Source: Deinococcus frigens DSM 12807 (GTDB lineage Bacteria; Deinococcota; Deinococci; Deinococcales; Deinococcaceae). Taken from it: a DNA stretch of 47,845 bases. Both the position numbers and the translations under genes were made by a program. The DNA lies in NCBI RefSeq assembly GCF_000701425.1, contig NZ_JNIW01000030.1, positions 1 to 47,845 of the forward strand. Direction: 5' to 3'. Under the pieces are notes generated by a model. The model was given only the letters and a program-made list of their open reading frames with translations, did not search any database and had not been told where the DNA came from. Below are positions 12,809 through 24,187 of this stretch, piece by piece. Each line of letters begins with the position of its first letter. The first letter of the stretch is position 1.

Positions 12809-12940
12809 ACCGGAACGGGAGCGCCGATGGTGTGTTCGCAGTCCAGCCCGGAGGAAGCACCGACTTCCCCAAGCATCACATCCAGAACAGGTTCAAGCAA
12901 ACCGCGCCTTCTCCTACTTAGGGGGGCGCGGTTTCGTTGT
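12809..12940 (+). ncRNA. Candidate small RNA or regulatory leader
   Basis: The interval between a near-consensus promoter and a strong hairpin gives a transcript of about 130 nt with no plausible reading frame. GGUGUG (near 12829) can pair with CACAUC (near 12877), enclosing a purine-rich CCCGGAGGAAGCACC segment. It could be a free small RNA. It could also be an attenuating leader for the downstream small ORF, RIO kinase and DinB genes. I could not match it to SRP RNA or to a known riboswitch. Confidence 0.5.
12899..12940 (+). terminator. Hairpin terminator/attenuator
   Basis: AAACCGCGCC (12899-12908) and GGCGCGGTTT (12925-12934) form a perfect 10-bp stem with a 16-nt loop that can pair further, followed by the modest T-rich CGTTGTGT. 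The symmetric A/T ends suggest it may work in both directions. It lies about 90 nt after the expected transcription start at 12809. Confidence 0.65.
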
Positions 12941-13057
12941 GTCCAGTTGCGGCGGTTTCAGTCGTCCCGAGTTCGGTCTGCGTGCGAGTAAGCCGGATGG
13001 CCTACAGCGGCCCATTGCCTGCTACGCTCTGGCCATCACCGAAAAGGAGGTGCGCGT

Positions 13058-13186
13058 ATGACTGAAATCAACATCACCCAATTTCCAGAGGCCCAGAGGA
13101 GAGAAACCCCAGCCCCCGCAAATCGGAGTCATTGTGCTGATCCAAGCCGTACTGCTGCCCCTGCTCTCGGATACATGCTGGCCTAG
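13058..13186 (+). CDS. Small ORF upstream of RIO kinase, possibly frameshifted
   Basis: ATG 13058 has an excellent ribosome site (AAAAGGAGG about 6 nt upstream) and opens a 42-codon frame (MTEINITQFPEAQRRETPAP...). The +1 frame from about 13116 (after a CCCCC run) encodes a hydrophobic stretch (IGVIVLIQAVLLPLLS) and ends in TGA overlapping the RIO kinase ATG (ATGA at 13202-13205). A single indel or programmed +1 shift would give a small membrane-anchored protein of about 49 residues coupled to the kinase. As it stands, the zero-frame product has no membrane segment. No family recognised. Confidence 0.35.
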   Translation: MTEINITQFPEAQRRETPAPANRSHCADPSRTAAPALGYMLA

Positions 13187-13201
13187 TTTTCAGAGGCACC
13201 C

Positions 13202-14082
<881 letters not shown>

Positions 14083-14086
<4 letters not shown>

Positions 14087-14607
14087 ATATTCCCGAAACC
14101 TATAGCTACCTGACCCGCGCCCGGCGTGACCTGTGGGCCGCCCTGGAAGCCACGCCCGACGAGGTGCTGTCCAGACCCGTGCTGTCCGGCAGCCGCTTCC
14201 ACTCCATCAAGGATCTGGTGCTGCACATTCCGGCAGTGGAGGATTCCTGGATTCATGAGGACTTGCTGGCCGACGCGCCCGTCTGGGAGAGGGTCCCGGC
14301 CATACAGGGGGCAGAGGACGGCCCGGTCTATGCCGCCTTTCCCCTGGAGGCGTTGCTGGACTACTGGCGACAGGTAGAGGCTAGCACCCAGACGTATCTG
14401 GGCCGTCTGACGCCCGCAGAACTGGCCCGCGAAGTCGTGGTGAACGGCTCGGAGGGCGAGGAACGCTTTACCGTAGACGGCCTGCTGTGGCATGTCCTGA
14501 TTCACGAGATGCGCCACACCGCGCAGATTGCCGTGCTGTTGCGGCAGGCAGGGATCAAACCGCCGTTTCTGGACCTGCTGAATTACCTGCCGGTAACGCA
14601 GAAATGA
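14083..14607 (+). CDS. DinB/DUF664-fold protein
   Basis: 174 residues with the DinB four-helix-bundle pattern and its three metal ligands: His in LVLHIPAVEDSW and the pair in WHVLIHEMRHTAQIAVLLRQAGI. DinB-fold proteins are greatly expanded in Deinococcus and include thiol transferases and damage-inducible proteins; the role of this one is unknown. GTG start at 14083 overlaps the RIO kinase stop (GTGA), indicating coupled translation with the kinase. Confidence 0.87.
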
Positions 14608-14784
14608 AGATCCGCACCGAGACGCCCGCCATCCACTGTAAGACGGCTTGCTGGCCTCCGCTGGGCTGAAGTTGCCCGCATGAGGCAAGACGGCCTGCTC
14701 ACCCCCTATTCATCTATCAGGGGTGAGAGCCACATACATCTAATTCCTGATTCATCCTCCGGCCAGTTTCCCTATGATGTAAGG

Positions 14785-16627
14785 GTGAAAAATGCTCTGC
14801 TTCTGACGGCCCTCCTGCTGGGCACAGCCTCCACCGCCCGCGCCCCCTCCCTGTCCGAGCAGTTGCCCGCCGGGGCGCTGCTGACGCTGGAGACGCGGAA
14901 CGCAGGCGGGGCGATTGACTGCTTCGCCGGACTGCTGGTCTCGGCGGCGCGCGGCGTGGTGGGCGAGGAACAGGGCGGCCAGATGATCGGCGGCTTTCAG
15001 CAGATCCTCAAGGGTTCGCTGGGCCAGGAAGCCGTGGCAGGCGTCTTTTCGGTGGGCAATGCGGGCGGTACCTTCTCGCCGGAACTGCTGGCGGTTTCAC
15101 GGGTGGATAAGCTCTCCGGCGAGTTCTTCAGCAGCCTGATGGAGCCGAAAAAGGGAGCGCGGGTGGGCGACTACACCTTCTCGCAGCAGGGCAAGACGTT
15201 TGCGGGGATGGCGAACGGGCTGGTGTACGTCTCCACCAACAAGGACCTGCTGATGGGCTACCTGGGCCGCCTGAGCGGCAAGACGGCCCCCCGCTTGATG
15301 AACTCGGCGGCCTACACCGTGCCGCAGCGGGCGATGGGCCAGCAGGAGCTGTCGCTGTTTCTCAACTTCTCGGCCACCGCCAAGGTCATTCGCGGGGCGC
15401 TGGACAGGGCCATCAAGCTGCCGCGCCTGCTCTCGCCCCTGGTGGACGCGCTGGACACGCTGGGGCAGTACGCGGCGGGCTTCACCACCAGCGCCGGGGG
15501 ATTGACTGCATCCTCCGCTCACGCCGCCAACGCGCAGGGCAGGGACAAACCGCTGTACCGCATGCTGACCGACAGCACCGATTTTACCGTGCAGGACATC
15601 ATTCCCGCTGATACAGAGGCCGTGATGGCCTCGGCCTGCCATCCCGAATCCGGCGCGTACCTAGGCCGCTGGCTGACGCGCGTGGACCTGCTTGATCCAC
15701 CTGCTTGATCCGCTGGGCTTTTTAAGCGACAGCCAGCTCGCCAGCCACCTGGAACGCTCGGCGGCGTGGCTGGGCCACGAATGCGCGCGGGTCACGCTGG
15801 CCGGGGGCATGAAGTCGGGCCTGAACGCTGGCAATCCGCTGTCCAGCCTGGACTACAGCGTGAGTTACCAGCGCGTCGCGGACCTGAACGCCGCCTAGGC
15901 ACAGATGCCCGAATACGCGCAGAGCGTGAACGCGGCCATCGCGGGGGCAGCGGACGGCTTGAAGAAACTGCTGCAGAAAGACAGCGCGGGCGGTCTGGCC
16001 GCCGCCATTCCCGGTGAACTGGGCGCGGTCAGCCTGGCGGGCGGCATGGCGCTGTCCAGCAGCTTCAAGGCGGTGGACGCCATGCTAGGCGACCTCAAGA
16101 TGGTCTATGCCTTCCGGGGCGACTACCTGATCACGGCCTTCAGCCAGAAAGCACTGGACGCCGCGCTGGACGGGGGTGCCGCGCCACTGGCGCAGGACGC
16201 AGCCTTTATAGCCGCCGGAATCAACCCGCGCTTCTCCGTCGGGTGGACCTACGTCCCCAACCCAGGGGACCTCAGCGGCGAGGAGATCGCCAGGGCCATC
16301 CTGAGCAATCTGGGCATGGACGACGGGGCCGGTACGGACATGAAAGACACGGACACGGCAGGGGTGGATGTGAGTACTACCGCTGTTCCGGCCACCCCCG
16401 GCAAATCGGGCAAGGGCCGCGCGACGACGCCCCGGATGCCGTCCCAGGTGGACAGCAGGGACGACATAGACATGATGTTCGGTGACGGCGAGATGATGTC
16501 GGGCATGGTCGACACCGTCAGCGACTTGATGGCGGACCTGATCAACCGCTACGACGGCCAGACCGTGCAGAGCGCCGTGCAGGGCAACGTGATCACCAGC
16601 AAATCGAAGGTGCTGTACCGCTGGTGA
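14785..16627 (+). pseudogene. Broken secreted protein (DUF3352-like), frameshift plus nonsense
   Basis: Starts at GTG 14785, 6 nt after TATGAT (14773-14778), so probably leaderless; the signal peptide is KNALLLTALLLGTASTARA. The frame is intact to about 15690. There an exact 13-bp tandem duplication (15686-15698 and 15699-15711) shifts it by +1. Removing one copy restores VDLLDPLGFLSDSQ and continuity with the next 68-residue frame. That frame ends at an in-frame TAG (15896-15898), after which the same frame continues for about 240 residues to 16627. The intact product would be about 600 residues and looks like a Deinococcus DUF3352-type protein (weak recognition). Two independent lesions make a sequencing artefact less likely. 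The 3' part is acidic and Met-rich. Confidence 0.8.
15686..15711. repeat. 13-bp tandem duplication causing a frameshift
   Basis: ACCTGCTTGATCC occurs twice head to tail (15686-15698, 15699-15711). Since 13 is 1 modulo 3, the extra copy explains the +1 frameshift in the surrounding pseudogene. Confidence 0.95.
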
Positions 16628-16651
16628 CATCGCTCCTTGACGGCAGGCAGG

Positions 16652-16689
16652 TCAGGACGGCTTCATCCCCGTCCTGATCTGTTTTTTGT
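16652..16689 (+). terminator. Intrinsic terminator
   Basis: TCAGGACGG (16652-16660) pairs with CCGTCCTGA (16669-16677), 8-nt loop, followed by TCTGTTTTTTGTT. It lies 25 nt after the pseudogene end and in the convergent space before ubiD. Confidence 0.85.
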
Positions 16690-16713
16690 TGCTCTGAGGA
16701 ACGAATGGACGGT

Positions 16714-18555
<1,842 letters not shown>

Positions 18556-18594
18556 GCTCGGAGGATAGGGCGGCGGGGGCGGGGCAACCGTACC

Positions 18595-18640
18595 GGGGGC
18601 TGGGATAGTGGGGGCTGGGATGGCGGGGGTTGGGATAGAG
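18595..18640. repeat. Three 15-bp tandem repeats upstream of ubiD
   Basis: GGGGGCTGGGATAGT (18595), GGGGGCTGGGATGGC (18610) and GGGGGTTGGGATAGA (18625) are consecutive 15-bp units. They lie in the divergent spacer between ubiD and the binding-protein gene at 18779, upstream of the ubiD start. Confidence 0.85.
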
Positions 18641-18778
18641 GGGAGAGAGCATGACGGCTGGCCCAGGACGCTGTGCAGACCAGGCCACAATCTTAGTTGA
18701 CCTCTTTTGTACACTATGGCGCTGATCAGGGGTCACTATAGGCCCCGGACCGCGAACCTCAACCCCTCAAGGAGCCAC

Positions 18779-19534
18779 ATGAAGCACCTGTTTTTAATGT
18801 CCGCCCTCGCTCTCGCCACCAGCAGCCTCGCCGCCCCCAGCACCATTACCAAAGGCGTGTTGAAAATCGGCATGGAGGGCACCTACGCCCCCTTTACCTA
18901 CAAGGACGACAAGGGCGTGCTGACCGGCTTCGACGTGGACATCGCCAGAGCGGTGGCCGCCAAGCTGGGCCTCAAGCCCGAATTCGTGCTGACCGAATGG
19001 AGCGGCATTCTGGCGGGGTTGCAGGCGGGCAAGTACGACGTGATCGTCAACCAGGTGGGCATCACGCCCGAGCGGCAAAAGGCCATCGGCTTCAGCGCGC
19101 CCTACGCGTATTCCTCGCCGCAGATCATCGTGAAGAAGGCGGGCAACCTGACGCCGGGAACGCTGGCTGACCTGAAGGGCAAGCGCGTGGGCGTGGGCCT
19201 GGGCAGCAACTTCGAGAAGCAACTGCGCGACGCGGGCGGCATCAACGTGGTGACCTATCCCGGCGCGCCCGAATACCTGGCGGACCTGGCCGCTGGCCGC
19301 CTGGACGCCGCCTACAATGACCGCCTGCTGGTGGGCTACCTGATCAAGTCCCAGAACCTGCCGGTGCGCGGCGCGGGCGTGATCGGCCAGCCGGAAGCGG
19401 TGGGCATCGCCCTGAAGAAGACCAACACGGGCCTGAAAACGGCGGTTGACAGGGCGCTGTTGCAGATCAAGGCGGACGGCACCTACGCCAGAATTAGCCG
19501 CCAGTGGTTCGGCCAGGACGTCGGCAAGCCCTGA
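18779..19534 (+). CDS. Amino-acid ABC transporter substrate-binding protein (paralogue 1)
   Basis: 251 residues: a Sec signal peptide (MKHLFLMSALALATSSLA, no lipobox Cys) and a family-3 periplasmic binding domain (MEGTYAPFTYKDDKGVLTGFDVDIARAVA; TEWSGILAGLQAGKYDVIVNQVGIT). Likely ligand is a polar amino acid such as cystine or glutamine; specificity cannot be read. Start chosen at ATG 18779 for its AAGGAG site; an upstream in-frame ATG at 18707 has none. It is closely similar to the binding protein at 20907, so these are recent duplicates separated by an oxidase gene. Confidence 0.92.
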   Translation: MKHLFLMSALALATSSLAAPSTITKGVLKIGMEGTYAPFTYKDDKGVLTGFDVDIARAVAAKLGLKPEFVLTEWSGILAGLQAGKYDVIVNQVGITPERQKAIGFSAPYAYSSPQIIVKKAGNLTPGTLADLKGKRVGVGLGSNFEKQLRDAGGINVVTYPGAPEYLADLAAGRLDAAYNDRLLVGYLIKSQNLPVRGAGVIGQPEAVGIALKKTNTGLKTAVDRALLQIKADGTYARISRQWFGQDVGKP

Positions 19535-19555
19535 AGCCGGACCGTCTGAGCAGTG

Positions 19556-19596
19556 CAGCGCCGTCCTGTCCACTCAGCGGGCGGCGCTGTTCTTCT
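19556..19596 (+). terminator. Probable terminator after binding protein 1
   Basis: CAGCGCCG (19556-19563) pairs with CGGCGCTG (19582-19589), followed by TTCTTCT. Directly beyond it is an imperfect repeat of CTTCTAGAC about 30 nt before the oxidase gene. Confidence 0.6.
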
Positions 19597-19622
19597 AGAC
19601 AGCAGTCTTCTAGACTCCAGGT

Positions 19623-20786
19623 ATGAGGCGGCATGTCCAGGTTCTGATCATCGGGGCGGGCGCGGCAGGCAGCGCGGCAGCATATGCACTGGCCCGGCGC
19701 GGACAGGAGGTGCTGCTGCTCGAACAGTTCAGGCTGGGTCACGAGCGCGGTTCCAGTTTCGGGCCGTCGCGGATCTTCCGGCTGGCCTACCAGGAACCGG
19801 AGTACGCCGGACTGGCACAGGCGGCGCTGGCATCGTGGAGGGCGCTGGAAAGTGAGGCGGGGCAGCAGCTCTACTGGCGCACCGGGGGGCTGGACCTCGG
19901 CCCCACTGGAACGCCGAGTCTGGACGCGGTTTACACCTCGCTGGACGCCATAGACGCGGCTCCCCAGCGGCTGACCCGGCCCGCACTGGCCCGGCGTTTT
20001 CCGCAGTGGCAGGTGCCGCCCGACTGGGAGGCGGTGTATGCGCCCGAGGCGGGCATCGTCAGCCCGCAGTTGACGCTGAGGGTGCTGACGGACCTGGCCC
20101 GCTGCCACGGCGCACAGGTGCAGGAGGGGGTGGCGGCCCTGGAGACCGAGCCGGGGCCGCAGCCCGCCGTCCTGACGAGCGCGGGCGTGGTGACCTGCGA
20201 CCACCTGATCGTGGCGGCGGGCGCGTGGATGCCGCATCTGGTGCCGCAACTGCGCTCCTCGCTGAGCGTGACGCTGGCGGCCTCCAGCTTCTACCGCCCG
20301 GACGATCTGGCGGCCTTCCAGCCGGAGCGCTTTCCCGTGTTCATCACCCACGACGAATTTCAGGCGTATGGCTTTCCAGCCTTCGGCGTCCCCGGCGTGA
20401 AACTGGGCGTGGATGTGGCGCGTCCCGTCACCAGCGGCGCTGACCGCACTTTCGAGGTTCCGCCGCAGGTCAGCGAGGCGTCCGATGCCTTTATGCGGCG
20501 CTTTTTGCCGGGGGCCAACGCCGTGATGGAGCGGCATACCTGCCTGATCACCCGCGCGCCGGGCGGCGATTTTATTCTCGCCGCACACCCGGACTGCCCG
20601 CAGATCACGCTGGCCTCGCCGTGTTCGGGCCACGGTTTTAAATTCACACCGCTGCTGGGCGAACTGCTGGCTGCGCGGGCGCTGGGTGAGCGCCACCCCT
20701 GGCACCTGCCCCGGTTCGCGTGGCCCACGCAGGCTGTCGATACAGGTCAGGGCCAACGGGGAGACCCAGAGGCTGCGGGGGCGTAG
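19623..20786 (+). CDS. FAD-dependent amine oxidase (monomeric sarcosine oxidase/NMT oxidase family)
   Basis: 387 residues, DAO-family flavoprotein: dinucleotide-binding IIGAGAAGSAAAYALARRG at the N-terminus, GSSFGPSRIFR following it, and the C-terminal SGHGFKFTPLLGE typical of monomeric sarcosine and N-methyltryptophan oxidases. The Cys in HTCLITRAPGGDF aligns with the Cys that holds FAD covalently in that family. It should oxidise an N-methyl or secondary amino acid to give H2O2. The gene sits between two amino-acid binding-protein genes, suggesting uptake and oxidation of a modified amino acid (inference). Confidence 0.88.
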   Translation: MRRHVQVLIIGAGAAGSAAAYALARRGQEVLLLEQFRLGHERGSSFGPSRIFRLAYQEPEYAGLAQAALASWRALESEAGQQLYWRTGGLDLGPTGTPSLDAVYTSLDAIDAAPQRLTRPALARRFPQWQVPPDWEAVYAPEAGIVSPQLTLRVLTDLARCHGAQVQEGVAALETEPGPQPAVLTSAGVVTCDHLIVAAGAWMPHLVPQLRSSLSVTLAASSFYRPDDLAAFQPERFPVFITHDEFQAYGFPAFGVPGVKLGVDVARPVTSGADRTFEVPPQVSEASDAFMRRFLPGANAVMERHTCLITRAPGGDFILAAHPDCPQITLASPCSGHGFKFTPLLGELLAARALGERHPWHLPRFAWPTQAVDTGQGQRGDPEAAGA

Positions 20787-20795
20787 AGTAAATTA

Positions 20796-20825
20796 CATTT
20801 CATTCCTGGACATTTCATTCCTGGC
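20796..20825. repeat. 15-bp tandem duplication upstream of binding protein 2
   Basis: CATTTCATTCCTGGA (20796-20810) is followed by CATTTCATTCCTGGC (20811-20825), 14 of 15 identical. It is AT-richer than its surroundings and lies in the leader of the gene at 20907. Confidence 0.9.
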
Positions 20826-20906
20826 CCCAGAGTGGGCCGCCCCTGGGAAGCACCCTCTCCCCTCTCATGGCGATGGATTTTCCTCCACTGCCCCAAAGGA
20901 GCAATC

Positions 20907-21689
20907 ATGCGCGCACTCCGTCCCACGCTGGTTCTTGGCACCGCCCTGCTTCTCGCCGCCGCCGCGTGCTCGTCGGCCCAGACCGCCAGCCCGCCCACGC
21001 TGACCAAAGGGGTGCTGAGGATCGCCGTGGAAGGCACCTACGCCCCCTTTACCTTCAAGGACGACAAGGGCGTCCTGACCGGCTTCGACGTTGACGTGGC
21101 CCGCGCCCTGGCCGCCAGGCTGGGCCTCAAGCCCGAGTTCGTGCTGACCGAATGGAGCGGCATTCTGGCGGGGTTGCAGGCGAACAAGTACGACGTGATC
21201 ATCAACCAGGTGGGCATCACCGCCGAGCGCCAGAAGAGCATCGGCTTCAGCGATCCCTACGTCTACAGCCGCCCGCAGATCGCCGTCCATACCACCAGGG
21301 GCAAGAACTACAACACGCTGGCGGACCTCAAGGGCAAGCGGGTGGGCGTCGGGCTGGGCACGGTGTTCGAGAAGGATCTGCGCGACGCGGGCGGCATCAC
21401 GGTGGTGACCTATCCCGGCACCCCGGAATACCTGGCGGACCTGTCCAGTGGCCGCCTGGACGCCATTTACAATGACCGCCTGCTGATCGGCTACCTCGCC
21501 AAATCGCAGGGCCTGCCGATCAAGGGTGTAGGAAACGCCGGTTCGGTGGACAGCATGGGCGTGGCGATCAAGAAGACCAACACGGGGCTTAAGACGGCCA
21601 TTGACGCGGCCCTCAAGGGCATGAAGGCCGACGGCACGATGGCCAAAATTGGCCAGCAGTGGTTCGGGCAGGACGTCAGCAAGCCCTGA
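20907..21689 (+). CDS. Amino-acid ABC transporter substrate-binding protein (paralogue 2)
   Basis: 260 residues. The signal peptide ends in LLLAAAACSSAQ, a marginal lipobox, so this copy may be a lipoprotein, unlike paralogue 1. The family-3 domain is nearly the same as in paralogue 1 (VEGTYAPFTFKDDKGVLTGFDVDVARALA; TEWSGILAGLQANKYDVIINQVGIT). Start ATG 20907 with AAAGGAG. A hairpin (21713-21740) and about 150 nt separate it from the permease, so it is expected to be the more abundant product of a shared operon. Confidence 0.92.
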   Translation: MRALRPTLVLGTALLLAAAACSSAQTASPPTLTKGVLRIAVEGTYAPFTFKDDKGVLTGFDVDVARALAARLGLKPEFVLTEWSGILAGLQANKYDVIINQVGITAERQKSIGFSDPYVYSRPQIAVHTTRGKNYNTLADLKGKRVGVGLGTVFEKDLRDAGGITVVTYPGTPEYLADLSSGRLDAIYNDRLLIGYLAKSQGLPIKGVGNAGSVDSMGVAIKKTNTGLKTAIDAALKGMKADGTMAKIGQQWFGQDVSKP

Positions 21690-21712
21690 AAAAGCCCGCA
21701 TCTGTGAGTAGG

Positions 21713-21740
21713 CCCCTCCCAGTCCAGCGGGGAGGGGTTT
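21713..21740 (+). terminator. Hairpin between binding protein 2 and permease
   Basis: CCCCTCCC (21713-21720) pairs with GGGAGGGG (21730-21737), followed by only TTTGCG. It is probably a partial terminator or mRNA 3'-end stabiliser, as often found between binding-protein and permease genes. Confidence 0.5.
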
Positions 21741-21836
21741 GCGTTGAGAGCGGGCGTCTGAAGGTCTAAACGCAACAGTAAACGACTCCCTTCAGCCTTT
21801 CAGACCTTAGTCCGCACTCCGAAGGAGCTGCCCCCA

Positions 21837-22508
21837 ATGAACACCGAACAACTTCAACTGATCCTTCAAAGTGCCTGGGCCTCGGTGCCCGCGCTGCTGG
21901 TGGGGGCGCGGCTGACCATCGGCTTCGCGCTGGCGGCGATGGTGCTGGGGTTGCCGCTGGGACTGCTGGTCACGCTGCTGCGGCTGTACGCGCCGGGGCC
22001 GGTGCGCTGGCTGGCGGGGCTGTACGTGTCGTTTATCCGGGGAACGCCGCTGCTGGTGCAGATCTTCGTGATCTATTACGGCCTGCCCAGTTTTGGCGTG
22101 ACCCTCAGTCCGGTGGTGGGCGGCGTGCTGGCCCTGACCCTCAACGCCGCCGCCTACCTGTCCGAGACCATCCGCGCCGCAATTCTGAGTATTCACAAGG
22201 GCCAGCACGAGGCCGCCTACAGCCTGGGCCTGAGCCGCGCCGAGACCATGCGGCTGGTCATCTTGCCGCAGGCCGCAAGGGTGGCGCTGCCGAGCCTGGG
22301 CAACAGCCTGATCGGGCTGGTCAAGGACACCTCATTGGTGTCGGTGATCACGGTGGTGGAGCTGCTCAGGAGCGCGCAACTGGTGATTGCCCGCACCTTC
22401 GAGCCGTTCGGCCCGTACCTGGCCGCTGCGCTGATCTACTGGGCGGTTTCCAGCGCGCTGGAAGTGGTGCAGCGGCGGCTGGAACGGCGCTTCTCGCGCG
22501 GAGGCTAG
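21837..22508 (+). CDS. Amino-acid ABC transporter permease
   Basis: 223 residues, HisM/GlnP-type permease with five or so membrane helices and the EAA loop that contacts the ATPase (HEAAYSLGLSRAETMRLVILPQA). Start ATG 21837 after GAAGGAG. It is the membrane partner of one or both binding proteins upstream. No ATP-binding subunit follows: the next gene is an unrelated membrane protein, so the ATPase must be encoded elsewhere. Confidence 0.93.
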   Translation: MNTEQLQLILQSAWASVPALLVGARLTIGFALAAMVLGLPLGLLVTLLRLYAPGPVRWLAGLYVSFIRGTPLLVQIFVIYYGLPSFGVTLSPVVGGVLALTLNAAAYLSETIRAAILSIHKGQHEAAYSLGLSRAETMRLVILPQAARVALPSLGNSLIGLVKDTSLVSVITVVELLRSAQLVIARTFEPFGPYLAAALIYWAVSSALEVVQRRLERRFSRGG

Positions 22509-22565
22509 GGCAGATCACCCCAAAGGCGGATGACATTACCTTTGCCCAGCGGTTACGGTGTGGGC

Positions 22566-24182
22566 ATGACCGGAACCCCGACCGCCGGACCCGATGCGCC
22601 CCCCTCTTTCAAGGAGCCGACTTACCTCACCGCACCTTCTATTCCGCGTCCAGCGCGGGCTGCCACCCCCTTCCTGATCGCGCTGGGGCTGGGGACTGCC
22701 GCGCAGTTCCTGAGCGGCGCACAGGGCGACAATTTCGGCTTGAACGTTCCGGTCTGGGTGGCCCTCTTTTCGGCGGCCTGTCTGTGGGCGCTGCGGCGGC
22801 GCGGCGAGCAGCCCACGCCCGAGGGTTTGACGCTGCTGGGCGCGGCCTTGCTGCTGGCGGTCACCAGATACGCGGTATTTGATATGCCAGGAGGCCTGGG
22901 GGCGCTGAACTCTTTCGCGCTGCTGCTTTCGCTGCTGCTGGGTGCGGCCTTTCTGCGCTTTCCCGGTCTGGGCGGCTGGAGCCTGTGGGGGGTGATCGGG
23001 GCCACCCTGACGGGCAGTCTGCGTTTCATCTACGGCCCCTTCGCGCTGCTGGAACGCCTGCCGTGGGCGCGGCTGCGTCCGGCGCGGGAACGGGGTCTGG
23101 GCCGCTGGGGTGTGGGCCGCTGGGGTGTGGGCGCGCTGCTGACCCTGCCAGTGCTGCTGGTCTTTGGCGGGTTGCTGGCGAGCGCGGACGCGGGCTTTGC
23201 GGGCCTGCTGGGCGGCGTGCTGGACTGGCGGCTGGACCGATTGTGGAATGCCGGGTTCCGACTGGCATTCTGGTTCGCCCTTGCAGGTGGACTGGTCTAC
23301 CCGGCAGTGATGGCGCTGCGCCCCAGCCTGATGTTCCGCGCGGGGCCGAACACGGCGCGGCTGGGTCTGGTCGAGGCAGGCTTGCCGCTGGCGTCCCTGG
23401 CGGCGTTGTTCGTGGTCTTTTTGCTGGCGCAACTGCCGTACTACCTGAGCGGCACAGGTCTGCCGGAGGGCGTGACCTTCGCAGTCTACATCCGCGAGGG
23501 CTTCGGGCAACTGATGATGGTGGCCTTCCTGAGCCTGACGCTGCTGCTGGTCACGCACGCCCTGACGCGCAAGGAGGTCCGGACCGGGGTGGCCTACCGC
23601 CTGCTGAATCTGGCGGTGCTGGCCCCGCTGGCGCTGGTCCTGCTGAGCGCGGCCAACCGCTGGCGGCTGTACGGGCTGGCCTACGGCCTGAGCGAAACCC
23701 GCCTGATGGGCGCGGCCTTTCTGGTGTGGATGGCGTTATGCCTGGGGTGGCTGGGTCACCTGCTGTGGAGGTCGCAGCCGCAGCGCTTCGCCTACCCGGC
23801 CCTGCTGATGGGCCTGGGCGTGCTGCTGACCACCACCGCCCTGAACCCCGGCGCGCTGATCGCCCGCGTGAACGTGAACCGGGCCGTGGCTGGCGTGACC
23901 AACCAACTCCGCAGCACCCCGCAAAGTATCAACGTGCTGACGCTGCTGCGGCTGGGGGCCGACGCCGTACCCACCATCGTGAACAATCTCGACGCCCTGA
24001 CCCGCGCCTGTAAATGGAGCGGTTCCTGTCTGAACTCGCGCCAGTACGTGATCAACCGGCTGCATGATCGGTACGACACGCCGCGCGACCTGCGCGCCTG
24101 GAACGCGAGTTCCGCCCGCGCACACCAACTGACGCTCAAGCTTCCGCCCGCTACCCCAGATGGGGAACGCTGGTCACAATAG
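22566..24182 (+). CDS. DUF4173/DUF4153-like integral membrane protein
   Basis: About 538 residues, with roughly 12 hydrophobic helices in the first 430 residues and a soluble tail of about 100 residues (SINVLTLLRLGADAVPTIVNNLDAL). It resembles bacterial DUF4173 proteins; function unknown. Start ATG 22566 is preferred over 22530: TACGGT lies 6 nt upstream, as in leaderless genes here. An exact 15-bp tandem duplication (23099-23128) encodes the doubled GRWGVGRWGVG in a loop. Confidence 0.78.
   Translation: MTGTPTAGPDAPPSFKEPTYLTAPSIPRPARAATPFLIALGLGTAAQFLSGAQGDNFGLNVPVWVALFSAACLWALRRRGEQPTPEGLTLLGAALLLAVTRYAVFDMPGGLGALNSFALLLSLLLGAAFLRFPGLGGWSLWGVIGATLTGSLRFIYGPFALLERLPWARLRPARERGLGRWGVGRWGVGALLTLPVLLVFGGLLASADAGFAGLLGGVLDWRLDRLWNAGFRLAFWFALAGGLVYPAVMALRPSLMFRAGPNTARLGLVEAGLPLASLAALFVVFLLAQLPYYLSGTGLPEGVTFAVYIREGFGQLMMVAFLSLTLLLVTHALTRKEVRTGVAYRLLNLAVLAPLALVLLSAANRWRLYGLAYGLSETRLMGAAFLVWMALCLGWLGHLLWRSQPQRFAYPALLMGLGVLLTTTALNPGALIARVNVNRAVAGVTNQLRSTPQSINVLTLLRLGADAVPTIVNNLDALTRACKWSGSCLNSRQYVINRLHDRYDTPRDLRAWNASSARAHQLTLKLPPATPDGERWSQ
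23099..23128. repeat. In-frame 15-bp tandem duplication
   Basis: GGGCCGCTGGGGTGT is repeated exactly (23099-23113, 23114-23128) inside the DUF4173-like gene, giving GRWGV twice without breaking the frame. Confidence 0.95.
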
Positions 24183-24187
24183 GCATC

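Noticed and set aside
12820..12890. Fluoride (crcB) riboswitch or SRP RNA, suggested by CGATGGTGTG and CCCGGAGGAAGCA
   Set aside because: The crcB stem and its conserved A-rich join are missing and no fluoride exporter follows. The SRP tetraloop stem GGAA and symmetric loop do not fit. Kept only as an unassigned RNA.
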